A DNA stretch of 64,000 nt, taken from positions 32,693 through 96,692 of the forward strand of contig PYST01000112.1 in the NCBI GenBank assembly GCA_003049485.1, in the 5' to 3' direction. The number at the start of each line of letters is the position of its first letter. Within the stretch, counting starts at the first letter, position 1. Origin of the DNA: Ophioceras dolichostomum (lineage: Eukaryota; Ascomycota; Sordariomycetes; Magnaporthales; Ophioceraceae). Under the pieces are notes generated by a model. That model was not told the origin of the DNA, ran no database searches, and saw only the letters and a list, made by a program, of their open reading frames with translations. Shown here piece by piece: positions 38,971 to 50,919 of this stretch. The translations under genes and the position numbers were made by a program.

Positions 38971-41424
38971 CTTGAAGCGAAGGGCCCAGTGTTCGACGGG
39001 ATGGAGGGCGTTGGCGCTGGACAGTGAGGAGGACTAGATGGTACTCGATTTACTCCTTCGAGAAGCAGACGAAGAAATAGAAGATGAGAAGTGAAAGGTG
39101 AGGAAAGTGATGGGAAGCAGTCACTTGAACTGTCGAGGGGGGTGAAAAGAAGAAACAAACCAAAAAGCCCTGAGACAGGGAGGCGAGACAAGGAAGGGGA
39201 AACTGCACTAGTCTATATAGCTCCCGTATTGACAGTCGCACGAACGCGAAAGCCCATGTCGCAAAACTGGTCCAATAGGCAGCTCGCACGATGGATTGGA
39301 AGGAGCATTGCGCACAAAAATAGGGGGTGGGGGGTAGATGATTGTGATGACTCTCGACATCGATCGGTCGAGGAGCTGAAAGAGAAAACGCATCCTGCAT
39401 ATTCCAATCCATGCAAGCATTTTCCTGCGGCCCTGCCCTGCCCTGTCGAGCCTGCATACTACACACTACCTGCCGCCTGGATAATCTGACTGACTGCCTG
39501 TTGGCGTCGATTGCTTCTCAGACTAAGGTCTGTTCTCGGCGCTTTTTCCTTTGGAGGCTCTGCTTCCAGCAACCAGATAGGGTCGTCGGTCATCAACATC
39601 TGCGCTCGAAAGGAAGCGCGACCCGAAGACGTGCTCTGGACCCCATACCGACAGGGCTCGAAGCGGCCATGACTAGTGGCTGAGCGTCCTTTATTTTAAT
39701 CTGCCGGGACCGTTGCAGGCAATTTTTGGCACGCCACCGGGTCGCGACCAATAGTTAGGCGGCTCCGTGTCGCATCACCCGGGTGAGGTACCCTCGGAAC
39801 AGCGATCGTGTCTCGAGGTGGGCAGCCGTGGGCAGCCGTGGGCAACCACAGGGTCGCCGACCTAACCGTTTACTAGATTTGGGGATGCAGGAGAAAGGGA
39901 AGAGGAGGCTCATGTGCAGAGAAGGAGAGACAAAATAACGTAACGCGCGATGTTATATGAATCGAAATGAATTCACTCTGCTTTTCTCAGCAGAAAGGCT
40001 GAGGCAGGCGCAAAATCGAAAGGACAAGTTGTCGTACACTTGATATTTGGCTGTCTACGGAGGATAGCACATATGTTCACATGATCGCCTCTGCCGCCCT
40101 CGGAGCCTGGATCTCAGATGAGGGGAGAATTTTGGCGACGGAAAGTGGGAAATACGTCCAAATGGGGAATATGACGGCTGACGATCCCGAGTCCAACAAC
40201 GTCGACCCGTGAGATTTTGGGCTCTGTGGCTCTGTGATTCCGGAGGTGGCGGTGGACGCCACCCGCTGTGGAGCTCTGGGGCACAGTCTTGAGTCCTCGA
40301 ATCACGACGCCGCCCAGGACATGTGGGGACGTTCATCGTGGAGATCAGATTAAATTTCTTCGTGCTATTTTACAGTGTGCTAGGGTATCAAACACTAGCT
40401 CAGTACCTCGAAGAGCACCACACCAGAACCCCTGTTAGGTCTCTTTCAGCAAATTTCTGTTGGCGAATACCTGAAACCCCATCAAACAGCAAGCCCTGTC
40501 AGGTACCGGAGATGTTCATTTCCCTCGTGAAGAAGCCCTGCAATCGGTTCATCACACGACTCTGCAGGGGAATGCCCTGTCTGTTGGAGATCGAAGTTAA
40601 GATTTACCGTTCAATACCCTGGCAGACTGTCCAGCTCTCCTCCGCCTCAAGATCGGTACTGTAGATATCGTCGTCTTCCTTTTCCAAGTGTGTTTCTTCG
40701 TTTTTGATCCGCGATTGCTCTTCTTCACCGAGAAGCTGTCTGGTAGGAGTTTCAGCTGATAGGTCACCTTTTCCGTTTCTTTCGTCTCATCATGCTCGGT
40801 ACATACAGGTAGGTATTTTCTGCCAGTGTGGAAACATGTCACCGCCTATGTGCTCTACTTGCTCATTGGGTGCCTGCTTGGGCGCCTCATTATTTCGTCC
40901 TCTTGGTGACGTGGACAATTCTCGAGAAATCTACAAGCCAGTTCCATCTGGATTGTAGATGGTAGCCAGGAGCCTGCTGGATACCAAAGTCAAACTCACC
41001 CCATTCACTGCCTCTCTCTCAGCTGCATTCTAGCCCTCGTTGGTATCAGATTGCGATTCTTTGCGGACCGTTGAAACCCCGCATGACGCACCGTTGTTCT
41101 AGAATGCAGGCAATGCTGCAGAGGGAGGGCAAAGAACAAGGCAGATAGATGCCTGTGGCTCAAGCTTGATGAGCCTGCCAACTACTTCTCGGTCGGAAGC
41201 AAGCAGCCACCGAACAACTATGCGGGTCCGAGCATCGCAGACGTAACAACCGGGTAGAAACCGAAGCTTAGTGGCAGCCTCGCCGTCATGATAACGCAGA
41301 TAGAAAGCAATCAGCCTGACATCACCACTTCATTCCCTGGTCAACTTTCGAGTCAACTCTACCTTCGTTCCCTGGTTCACTTCCGAGTCAACTCGACCTT
41401 CGGTCCCTGCCTGTCCTTCCACCT
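38971..41424. other. Long intergenic stretch, no gene seen
   Basis: Upstream region of the membrane protein gene and of the F-box gene. A direct 11-base duplication (GGGCAGCCGTG) lies near 39821-39842. The largest frame (40323-40664) has no protein-like features. No RNA gene recognised. Confidence 0.45.
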
Positions 41425-42915
41425 ATGGGCGACAGCATGGACACAGACAGCATGGAGCTGTGCATCGTTACAGATCCCGAACTCGGCGCCCTCTCCTTTT
41501 CAGACTACATTACCGACAGCATCGCTTCATCATCACCAATGTCAGCGCTGAGCGGAAACTTAGTCCCCTCATTGCAGGGCAGCCCTCGCCGGGGGTCGCT
41601 TGACTCGCTGCCGCCCGAGGTTTTAGTCCGGACGATGCTATTCCTCGCGCTGCCGGATCTCCTGAACTTCACCTTGACCTGGAGGGATGCCAATGCCCTT
41701 TTCAAGAGTAACTTCTTCACTTTCATCGTTGATGTCTACGAACAGCACCCGGGCACCCCGATGATCAAGGAACTCCAGCATATCATCCACAGAATCTTGG
41801 CCTTCACTACGGGGTCGTCCAGAGGACTACCCCTCCGGCCCTACGAGGAGGAGTTGCCGGCAGGTATCTTCCTATGGCACATGTATGTGCGGGGGTTTCG
41901 CGAGCGCTCTCAGGCCACCCGCCTCCCAGACATCCCCCGCTCAGTCAAGTGCCTGCGCTACCTTGACAGGCTCCTCGCGGCTGTGGATTGGTTCATAGAG
42001 AAATTTGAGGCGTCCATCCTCCAAGTCTCGACCGAGCCGATGGGCGCAGACGCAACTCTGAGCAGGGAGGAAGGTTACCGCATGCGCCGCGGCCTGCTGC
42101 TCTTCCAGCTCTACTGCGAGCTCTTCAAGCAGCCTATCTCGCACCGAGACTGCGGCATGAACGGTCGCGTCAGCGAGCAAATGCTGTTTTTGCAGAGCAT
42201 GCCCCTCTTTCTCGTGGGTGAGCTCGATAGCATCTACTCCATGGTCGAGGACACGGTGCTTGACAGATGGAAATTCTGTTGCCTCCAGCGCGTCTCGCGT
42301 GCTTTCCAGCCAGGCCGTGTGGAGCTACCGAGCAAAGCCGGACTGGAGTACCTGTACAGCCACGGCCTTGTCTTCCTTCACAAAAAGATGACGAACAATC
42401 TCGCCTTATCCCTCTCTGCCCTGTGCCCCTGCTGCTGCATCCCAGAGGTCCCGAACCGCTTCTTCAATGATGCGATGGGCAGCTTTATCAGGGTCGACTA
42501 TGTTCCCAGCCAAAGCTACATCATCAAGGAGCGCTCAAACCTGACGCCGGAGGCTTACGTCGACTGGCCTGGCGCGCCGAGCGATACGAATCAAGGGTCT
42601 TTCACGTGGAACCTGTTCCACAACCGGGACTCGCGCGATAGAGCCGCAATCCTTCAGCTTATTGAAGTCGACCAGCAGAACAACAGGGGCCTTGTATTCT
42701 GGGACGGAAGTCGCACTGAGAAAGTCTACACATTCCTCCAGTCTCATCCGGACAGAGCCAGGTCATTTCGGCGTCCCTGCTCCCTACGCGCCCACCAGAT
42801 CTTTCGTGCTTGGGCAATAATACCCTATGTGCCGAAGACGAGGCCTGTGTCCACATCAGATCTCCGCCTTCCCACGTCGCCCGTTCGTCCAGGCCCGTCG
42901 TTGGAGCTACGCTGA
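41425..42915 (+). CDS. F-box protein (fungal, substrate unknown)
   Basis: Single-exon 496-residue frame. An F-box lies at residues 59-95 (SLPPEVLVRTMLFLALPDLL, then a helix ending LTWRDANALF). F-box proteins bind Skp1 and recruit substrates to SCF ubiquitin ligases. The rest is helical with a Cys-rich pocket (ALCPCCCIPEVPNRFF, near 330-345) and a C-terminal domain with GLVFWDGSRTEKVYTFLQSH. No LRR, WD40 or other named substrate domain. The first 55 residues are acidic and Ser-rich. Many such proteins occur in Sordariomycetes with unknown targets. The 3' end lies about 190 bases before the assembly gap. Confidence 0.82.
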   Translation: MGDSMDTDSMELCIVTDPELGALSFSDYITDSIASSSPMSALSGNLVPSLQGSPRRGSLDSLPPEVLVRTMLFLALPDLLNFTLTWRDANALFKSNFFTFIVDVYEQHPGTPMIKELQHIIHRILAFTTGSSRGLPLRPYEEELPAGIFLWHMYVRGFRERSQATRLPDIPRSVKCLRYLDRLLAAVDWFIEKFEASILQVSTEPMGADATLSREEGYRMRRGLLLFQLYCELFKQPISHRDCGMNGRVSEQMLFLQSMPLFLVGELDSIYSMVEDTVLDRWKFCCLQRVSRAFQPGRVELPSKAGLEYLYSHGLVFLHKKMTNNLALSLSALCPCCCIPEVPNRFFNDAMGSFIRVDYVPSQSYIIKERSNLTPEAYVDWPGAPSDTNQGSFTWNLFHNRDSRDRAAILQLIEVDQQNNRGLVFWDGSRTEKVYTFLQSHPDRARSFRRPCSLRAHQIFRAWAIIPYVPKTRPVSTSDLRLPTSPVRPGPSLELR

Positions 42916-43617
42916 TCCCCTTCGATCATGCTGGAGTCCCGGCTGTCCGATCCTCCAGAGGTCGAGAACCTGGGCTTCCAAGTGAGACTCCGGACGGACT
43001 CGGCCCTTCCGTTTCGTCTATTTCTCCTTTCTTATCTCCTAGTTCCTCTTCGTTTTCTTCCCCGTCTTCTCCCTCCTAACACTCTAGAGGCGGCAGAGGG
43101 GGGGGGGNNNNNNNNNNNNNNNNNNNNNNNNNNNNNNNNNNNNNNNNNNNNGGGGGGGGGGGGGGGGGGCCTACCAAAAGCGATTCTAGTGGTAGTGTTT
43201 GTAACCTGCCTAGGAACCAACCTACTCATTTCAGGAGTCTATGAACAGATGACATCAAAAGATTAGGGATCCTAGATACGTTCAGGGGCATGCATATCTA
43301 CCCACCTAGGTACCTAGCAGGACTCGGGATTTCCCTCGCAGATAGCTGCGCATACTATGAAGTCAGCACAGCACAATTTGACAACACTCGTATCCTACGT
43401 TGATTTGGGACTCAGGGGACCGCTCTTATCTGATACTGGAGTTCTGTTTTTTGGTTCCTGGATTTTCAGGGCGAAACGGAGGAACCTGCATCTTCTACCT
43501 ACCAAGGCCTCTCTCTCCCTTGTCCTTTCCCTTGGTGCGTCTAGTCTGCGTTGTCCGAATACTCTTCCCCCTGGCATTAGATAATCAACTATCCGCTCTA
43601 AAACTTGCGGCAGATTG
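42916..43617. other. Intergenic region with assembly gap
   Basis: Pyrimidine-rich tract at 43014-43086, then the gap in a G run (see 43108-43151), then sequence with CCTAGGTACCTAG near 43306. No gene supported. Confidence 0.6.
43108..43151. other. Assembly gap (44 N) inside a poly-G run
   Basis: Ten G before and eighteen G after the N block. The true sequence is therefore probably a long G/C homopolymer or G-rich repeat that the sequencing could not cross. The real length is unknown. Confidence 0.95.
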
Positions 43618-44703
43618 TCAAGCGCTCTTCTTCACGTCTGACCAGGAGGCATCATCCTCCAAGTCCCTGATGACATCCATAAACTCAGCCGCCCCCTTCG
43701 CGGTGAGGATGTGCCACCATCCATGCAGCTCGAAGAACCAGCCCCACGGCAGGCCAAGGGCAGCTCGAATCCGCCTCAGCTCCGCACAAAACTCGAGATC
43801 GATGTTCCAGAGGAAAAACCCGAGGATGAACCAGAAGCCTGCCCAGATGAGCCGAGTCCTGAGCGCGGTCCTCAGCTCCTCCTCTTCCTTCTTGCCCTTC
43901 TGCGAGCCCATCTTGGCTCCAAAACCGGGTCCCGTCCCATACAACACCCGCATCGCCACCCCCGGGATCGACGAGGAGAGAGTGACGCTGAACAAGACGA
44001 AGTGGAATGCTATGCTGCCGGTCGCCAGGTACATGGCCGATGCGGATATTATCGCGGCCCAGGTGATCCCGCTGATGACAACGAACGCCTTGTCGGTCCG
44101 CGACTTGCCGATGCCGTAGGCGGCCTGCACAAACGAGCCGGTCAATAGTAGCATCGATAGGTCGTCGCAGCGCATGGGTATCTGGCGGAGGCACGAGTGG
44201 AACACGAAGGACGCGACGCCGACCAGGAGTAGTGCGACCGACATGGTGTCCAGCCCATGACGAGGCTTGACCTCAGCTCTCGACTCCTTCAAGAGCTGCG
44301 GACGGTTCCGGCGTGCATATGGCTGATGCTTCTTCAGCGCATAGTAAACTGAGTTGTCCATGTGACACGTACATTTGACACTCATTCATTAGACGACGGC
44401 CCGTAAATCTCAACCCGGACTTGGTTCGGCCTCGAAACGGAAGCCTCGGCTCGATCACTCACCATACGCCAGATTGGTCAGGCTGTTGATAAACTCAGCA
44501 ATGTACTGGGTGAAGACATAATCCTCCTCACAAAAGCTGTTTTTGTGAATATCAGACACGGTTCGTCGTCATCCGTGGACATTTTTCGTGGGGGAGGTTG
44601 TGTTTGGGGGGTTCACAACTCACTTCGCCGTGCTCGTGGATGGAGCCCAAACCCCTGAATGGGCAGTGGGATCGCCGGGAAACTGACGGTTGAAGTGTGG
44701 CAT
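43618..44703 (-). CDS. Alkaline ceramidase (aPHC/ACER, Ypc1/Ydc1-like)
   Basis: Exons 44703-44624, 44536-44463 and 44348-43618 (GTGAGT donors, phases fit) give 294 residues. GVWAPSTSTANFCEEDY near the start and YIAEFINSLTNLAY match the family's N-terminus. The active-site elements are all present: SFVFH (Ser and zinc His), CDDLSM (zinc Asp region) and HGWWHIL near the end (two further His). Ceramidases of this group are seven-helix ER/Golgi enzymes that cleave ceramide to sphingoid base and fatty acid, and can run in reverse. The C-terminal tail is acidic and cytosolic (DLEDDASW). Length is normal. Confidence 0.93.
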
Positions 44704-47121
44704 CTTGACGAAGGAGGTTTGTATGCGTGATGGATGGTTGGGCCGGATAGTTCCGCGTAGTGGTTGCACTAGGTAAGGCGCGTAGGTGAGGTGGCTCGGA
44801 ATGTATGGCGAGGAAAGCATGGCGAGATGAAGAAAGAGGTGTGCCGTCATGGCTCAATCAGCGGCGAGCGTGAGTGGAAGGCTCGGAACCATCCTGCTAG
44901 ATCTTCTCGGACCCACGAATAGCCCGGCCAGTCCGATTCTTACGACGCCTGGGAGGTACGGTACTTGCGACGTGCCCAAAATGGTTGAATCACCGATGCC
45001 CTACGGATGACCGCTACTTTCGGCAGTGGCAGAAGGAGCAGGGTCCAGAGACGTTCAAGCATTCAGATTCAAGTCGCCATCCCTGGGCGAGAATCTGGTG
45101 GAGAAAGGCTCGCCCACCTGTGTGATAAACGAGTAAAAATGTGCGTGCAGGAAACAGAATGGCAGGGCGGACGGGCACCACTCGGTGTTTGGCTATTGCC
45201 AATGCATCTCAGCCAACCTCCCACTCACAACTCCCAACTGGGAACACGTCTCCACGTTGAAGCTCCTGTGTCGTGTGAACATGAATGGTCAATTCGAGAG
45301 CTCAACGTCATCGCACATCTAACGAATCCCTGAGCTCTCCTGACATCCAGATGGCGCATCTGCGTCAAGCTGGATAATTACTGGCGGTGGTGATCACTCT
45401 CTGCCAACACTAACGACATGAAAGGACATGAGCAAGAGAGAAGAACGATAACAGAAGAGCTATTATGTCTGTCTCCCTTTGCTATGGACGAATAATGAGT
45501 TAGTGGCGGTTGGACAGCCCCCTCACACGAGAGCTGGACTAGTCAGGAGAACTCCGCTGAGTCCCGTACCCGGTGACTGCGGGGATCGAGAGGACAGCAG
45601 CATGTGATCGGCATAAAGCACATGGGGTGTGGAGGACAGAAAGAGAGGGGCCCCAATTGATTGAATCCAAAGACTGCGGATGGATGCCCAAATCACGCGA
45701 AATAGAAACAGGAGGAAGTAGAACGATTTTCGCGCGACCTGAGTGCGACGACGACGGGTGGAAATATTCGAAAGTGGAAGGCTTTCATCCCGGCAAGTCA
45801 CACTTGAAGCCTGTGTTGCCTGCTTGAACACGGCCAAGATACCCCGCGTGGGTCGGGCTCTGTTACTGGTTGATAGCAGATAGCATGGCTGACCCCAGTC
45901 GCACTAACACTGCTGAGCACACTGCCTCCCCATTATGGGCTCGGTTCAGGCATGACGACAGGTGACCATGTCCTTGCTGAGCTCGAACCCAGAAAGCCTG
46001 TTTCTTGCTTCCCGTCGACACGGGTTTCAACCGCCAGGTTCTGGAGTTGCAACGAAAAGGCGGGAGCAGCCTTACAAAAGCAGTTCATCTCGTCCTGAGT
46101 CCCCCGCCAGATGTAGCTGAGACGTGATTTTCATTTTTGATGTTATCCTGTGAGTCAAGGCAAGAGTAGAAAGTAACGAGGCAACAAACCACCCCACTGC
46201 GCGCCATCACGAAGACACACGTTGGTGAGAAGACTAGGCCGCCTTCTGGCCGCCTCGCACACACATCAAGAATTTACCCCAACCAAGCAGTGGTGCCAAC
46301 AGTACAAATCTTGGGCGGCTGGCCTTTAGGGATAGCCTTTACCTTCTTGTCTCCTCTTTCCCCCAGACAGTCCAGACAATCTGTCTTGACAATTTGTCTC
46401 CGGACCTTGACACCTCTGACCACCTGCCCTTGGTCGCCATCCAACACGGACCGAATCTGAGCCACGAGGACCGGACTAGCCTGTGCTTGTGACTTGCAGG
46501 CAGCCTACAAGCAGCCTACAAGCAGCAAGTACAGCCACACGCGACTATCAAAGACGAAACAGACATCTGCGACAATTTTCTCCCCGCTGCTGCTTCTCGG
46601 AGCCGACACCAGCTGAGGTGCATAAAAAGCTCAGGGGGCCTGAGAATTTTACTTTGCTTCTGCACGCTACTAGAAGATTCCAGCCAGTGACAGCCCGAGA
46701 GACGCAGCCCGCTCAGAAGACTTACATTCGCGGCCTGTAGTGGTGCGGTGGAACCTAAGCGGACCACGCAGGCGGACCAGACCAACTACCGGAGTGCAGC
46801 CCACACCTGAAGTGCAGCACCAGCGTCGTTTTGGTGTCGTCATCGCTCTCCATCACCCAACGCTGGGCTCCCTCCCATTCCCCTTGCTCTTCTCGACCAG
46901 CAAAAGCAGAGCATCGTCCCGCAACAACCACACAACCAACAAACTTCTACGGCTTTCGACTCACTTTAAGCTCTCGTTGACATCACCTTCGAAGAGCCGT
47001 TTTGCTTCCCTTTTTCCCTTGAGAGACGTTTCATTCTTCTTTCTTTGGTCAAGCCAACAGCTGGACCCATCCCGATCCCCGTATTCGTCCTCTGTGCCCC
47101 ACCACGCCACCAGCCGAGACC
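44704..47121. other. Long intergenic stretch, no gene seen
   Basis: Upstream region of the ceramidase gene and of the DUF8035-type gene. A CAGCCTACAAG unit repeats two to three times at 46500-46527. Pyrimidine-rich stretches from 46840 on look like the leader of the downstream gene. No coding frame or RNA gene is supported. Confidence 0.5.
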
Positions 47122-48871
47122 ATGGCGTACAGAGCATCGACTGGCGATCTGGACCGCCCCGACCGCTGGGATCGGGAGCGCTTCCAGTACGAGCGGGATC
47201 GTTCCAGACACGGCGAAGACCACGTGCGGTTCGAGGAGCGGGACAGTGACCGTGTGTACCGCCGACCTCCCTCAGAGACCCGCACCAGCTGGGGGGACGA
47301 CCGCAGGAGGAGGGCCACCACGACCACCTTCGAAGACGACTACGTCCGCGACCGCCGCTACTACGAAGATGACCGCCGCTATCCACAACGGGCTCCCTCG
47401 CCCCCTCAAAGGAGGGAATCGTTCGAGCGACGTGTCATGGTCGAGAAGGACCACGTCCGCAGCCCCTCACCGGTGCGACGTCCAGCCACCCTGCTTCGGC
47501 GCCAGTCCAGCCTAGATACCTACGACAGGCGACCGAGGATCTTCCACGAGCGTGTCGAGCACGGCCCACCGGCACGGCGGGAGGACTATCGTCCGCCGAA
47601 CTACGTCGACATCCCGCTTCCGCGAAGACGGGCCTTGCCCCCTGCTGACCGCAGGAGGTACGAGACATACGAAGAGATCAGGGTGTCTGATCCGGACCAC
47701 TACGGCGACGAGGAGTTCCGGCCCTACCCTGAGCGGGTGCGTGAGCGCGAGGTCATTCGCACGCGCCACCGCAGCATCAGCCGCAGCCGCAGCCGCAGCC
47801 GCGAGTCTCGTCGCACCCGGAGCACAATGCGGAGCAGCTCGCGCTCGTCAAGCGTCACGTCGACGACGTCGAGCGGCCGCAGCAAGGTCACTGTCAAGAG
47901 CGTCAAAAGCACGAAGAGCGTGAAGAGCGTCAAGAGCGTGAAGAGCGAGTATCCCAAGAAGGGGAAGACGCGCATCCCGGCCAAGCTGCTTTCCAAGCGG
48001 GCTATTATCGAACTGGATTATCCTTTCGAGGAGGAGGTCAGTCATTCATCAACTAACGCCAACATCAGACCAAAATAGGTCCAACAAGAGATGAAGACGG
48101 CACCATGCCTATCCCGGGTGAAGACTGGTTTGTTTTCATTCACTAACTCCATTCATCCGAACAGGGCAATATGATTATCATCCAGAAAGCACTGGGCCAG
48201 GAGAACATCGATGATCTGCTGAAGCTGAGCGAGGATTATAAGAAGGGTAATGTCACACTTCCGTCGCATGACCAAAACTTTTCATATCAAGACAGAAGCT
48301 AACAAGTTGCATTCCCTCGACAGCCGAGTTCGAAGTCGTGGCCGCCCGCTCCGAACCCGGGAAGATCATCGAAGAGCGGCGCGAGGAGGTGGTCTTCGCC
48401 AAGGAACCCGAATACGTCGAGCCGCCACTGATCTACAACGCCATCCCTCCGCCAGCCCCCATCCCCCCAGCGGAGGTGAACAACACCACCACCCTCGTGG
48501 TCCGCAACGCCTCGCCCGCGCGGTCCTGCTCGACGACGACAACCTCGTCGTCCCACTCCCCCGTGATCATCCACGCCAGCCCGCGCTATCGCGAGGTGTC
48601 GGAGGACGTCGCGATCGGACCCCTAGCGCTGGCCGATTCGGCAGGCCATCACCACCATCACCACCACCACCACCGGCGCCATAGCCGCCACCACTCCCAC
48701 CACCGCTCCCTGTCGCGCGGCGGCGAGATCGTCCGCGCCGAGCGCCTTAGCGACGGCCAGCTGGTCATCTACGAGGAGCGGCTCGAGCGCATCGAGGAGC
48801 CGAGGAGAGGCATCCGCATCGAGAAGGACAGAAAAGGTAGGATGTCCATCAGCGTGCCGAAGCGTCGGTGA
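47122..48871 (+). CDS. Arg/Ser-rich disordered protein with DUF8035-type domain
   Basis: Exons 47122-48036, 48165-48246 and 48324-48871, phases fit, 514 residues. The first 270 residues are Arg/Asp/Tyr/Pro-rich with an RS-type tract (SRSRSRSRESRR) and repeated KSVKS units. The folded part (about 287-335, RIPAKLLSKRAIIELDYPF, then NMIIIQKALGQENIDDLLKL) matches the DUF8035-type domain of filamentous fungi. The remainder is low-complexity, with nine consecutive His followed by RHSRHHSHHRS, and ends in a conserved short element (LVIYEERLERIEE). RS tracts suggest nuclear or RNA-related function, but this is inference. Confidence 0.82.
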
Positions 48872-49613
48872 TTTTTTTTTACCTAGATTACCAATTCGGC
48901 GCCGGTGTCGGTCACATCCTCCTGCTCGTCCACCTCACCTCACCTCGCATCCCATTCCTTGTGAAGTGAGAACACAGATGACAGACAGGTGCGCCCGCCC
49001 GCCCGCCGCCGGCGTCGCCGGGATTCTTATATCCTTTTGCTTCTGAGGGCGCGTTGCTGATGTTTTCTTCTTCGGATGTCTGCTTAGGTCCTCCGCCTGC
49101 TATTATGAGAGCTATGCTCGCTACCTTGACTTGATCCCCATATCACCATATCGGCGAAGACTCCCTACTTTTCTCGGAGGTGTTTGTGTATTCTATTTTC
49201 GCTTATTTCTTTCAGTATATGGTATCTTTTTGGTCCTTCTTTTGGGGGCTCTTGTCACGAACGTTTACGACTTGTGATATCCACGAAATTGATATATAGA
49301 ACTTAACTTCATTATTTACCTACTTCATGGTTGGGTGTGATGGGATGAAAGATGATAATTAATCAGAGTAGCGGCTATGAGACTATAGATCGGATGAAAG
49401 GCGAGCCAGCCTCCTTCCTGTAACTTCGGTGCTTTGTCGGACGCTCCTTTCTTGGAGGGTCGAGCCAATATTCAGTCGCGTGTACCTGCCTCCATATCTT
49501 CCTCTCTTCTCCAGCTCCCAATTACGTTAGTACCTTGCACCTCAGCTCCTTCACCGCCGCGTCGCAACCGCCGAGCCCGGTCCTCTCTCTGTCTGGCCAA
49601 GATCTGACCGACA
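48872..49613. other. Intergenic, no gene seen
   Basis: The 3' flank of the DUF8035-type gene, with CCTCACCTCACCTCGC repeats near 48930 and GCCC repeats at 48994-49009, then AT-richer sequence up to a pyrimidine-rich leader before 49614. Confidence 0.45.
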
Positions 49614-50366
49614 ATGCATACCACTGATGGTACTGGTTACGGCCTGCTCGCCGATCGCAACATCAGCGCGAATCACACATCTCGCGGTGGACCTACCTCG
49701 AGCAGCAGCGCCGGCGCGGGCGTGAGGGATGCGGTCGAGACCTCTACCGACGCAATGGCATTTGAAAAGCCGATCGAGGTCCTGATGGACCCCAACGTAA
49801 TCCTTCAGGAGAGGTCTCTTCGCCGCGCCCAGAATGCCCGATTCTTTCCGCCTGGTTCTGCAAGTGGCCCTCCTGTCAGCGTGTGCCCGGCTAAGAGAAT
49901 TGGGCCGGCAGCGAGCGCGTCCTGCGAGCCCGTCGAGCGCCGACCCGTCAAGAGGACTCGCGGTGCAGCTGAGGCGGCGGTGACGGCGAGCTCGCGCCCG
50001 TCCGGATCGCTTCCAAATGGACATGATGGCTCTCTGCCTGAGGATCCTGATACTCGTGGCCTCACTCAAGACGATCTTGACCAGGAGTTTCCTGATCTTG
50101 ACCTGGAACGCGATTCTGTCCCCCAGATTCTCCGCCAGTTCGCCAAGCTCAAAGACCGGTGCCGTGAGACCAACGCGGCTCTGCGCGAGTCTCGCGGTGT
50201 CAACCAGTCTACTCTGAGCCTCCGCGAGCGGGTCCACAACCGAAACCTGGTCATCATGTGCGCCAAGGCCCCATTCGGCCCAAGTAGCCGGCGCCGACGG
50301 AGAGGGTCCCAAATCAGCGAGGCCGAGACGGTGATACCGAAATCAGCGAGATTTAATCGGGGATAG
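49614..50366 (+). CDS. Hypothetical protein, 250 residues
   Basis: Single frame after a pyrimidine-rich leader with a good start context (GACAATGC). The N-terminal half is Ser/Ala/Pro-rich and basic, including VERRPVKRTRG, a possible nuclear localisation signal. A helical, coiled-coil-prone segment follows (VPQILRQFAKLKDRCRETNA, about 173-192). The last 25 residues after FGPSSRRRRRG look less protein-like, so the frame may run into a lost intron or a broken end. No family recognised; possibly lineage-specific. Confidence 0.45.
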   Translation: MHTTDGTGYGLLADRNISANHTSRGGPTSSSSAGAGVRDAVETSTDAMAFEKPIEVLMDPNVILQERSLRRAQNARFFPPGSASGPPVSVCPAKRIGPAASASCEPVERRPVKRTRGAAEAAVTASSRPSGSLPNGHDGSLPEDPDTRGLTQDDLDQEFPDLDLERDSVPQILRQFAKLKDRCRETNAALRESRGVNQSTLSLRERVHNRNLVIMCAKAPFGPSSRRRRRGSQISEAETVIPKSARFNRG

Positions 50367-50919
50367 AGATCGGCCGAGGTCGGAAAGACATACGAAATAA
50401 ATTTCGAAGACCCTTCTGCCGTTTGCTGCCATAGGTACTTCTAGGCATGTGTTTCCTGCTTTCCCCCTCCCATTGGTAAGAGCCTATCTTCCCCCGATGC
50501 CGGCCTTTTGTCTCTGGCTCGGGCTTTTGTGGTGGTTCAAGGGGCTGCTCAGACGCGGTTAATCTTATCGGATCTAATCAGATCATCTGATAAAACCATC
50601 CTCCACCTACCCCCCTTCACAGCCACCACACATCCATCCTGCCCTCCATCACTCAGGACTTTCGCCGTAGGTGTGTGCATTACCTTCTCGGCTACCTGCC
50701 TAATCACAGTCTGTGCTGCCTGCATCCTGTGGGGACTAAGTCTCGACCGCCTGTCTCTCTTCTTTTGGTCTTGTTAACATACGCCTTAATCTCCTATCCT
50801 ATTTCGTTAATCTAAGCAGCGGCTCGTTGTGCCGGCAAAGAAACGGATTTTAGTCAACGAAATTTTTCCTACATTTAAAGAGAGATCCCTTTCCCCAGTC
50901 TCTCTTTGGAGAAGACGAG
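50367..50919. other. Intergenic, no gene seen
   Basis: Upstream region of the AIF-like gene. Small inverted words around ATCTAATCAGAT (50571-50586) and a C-rich stretch. No coding support. Confidence 0.45.

Noticed and set aside
40323..40664. 113-residue plus-strand ORF
   Set aside because: Random-looking composition within a long intergenic region.
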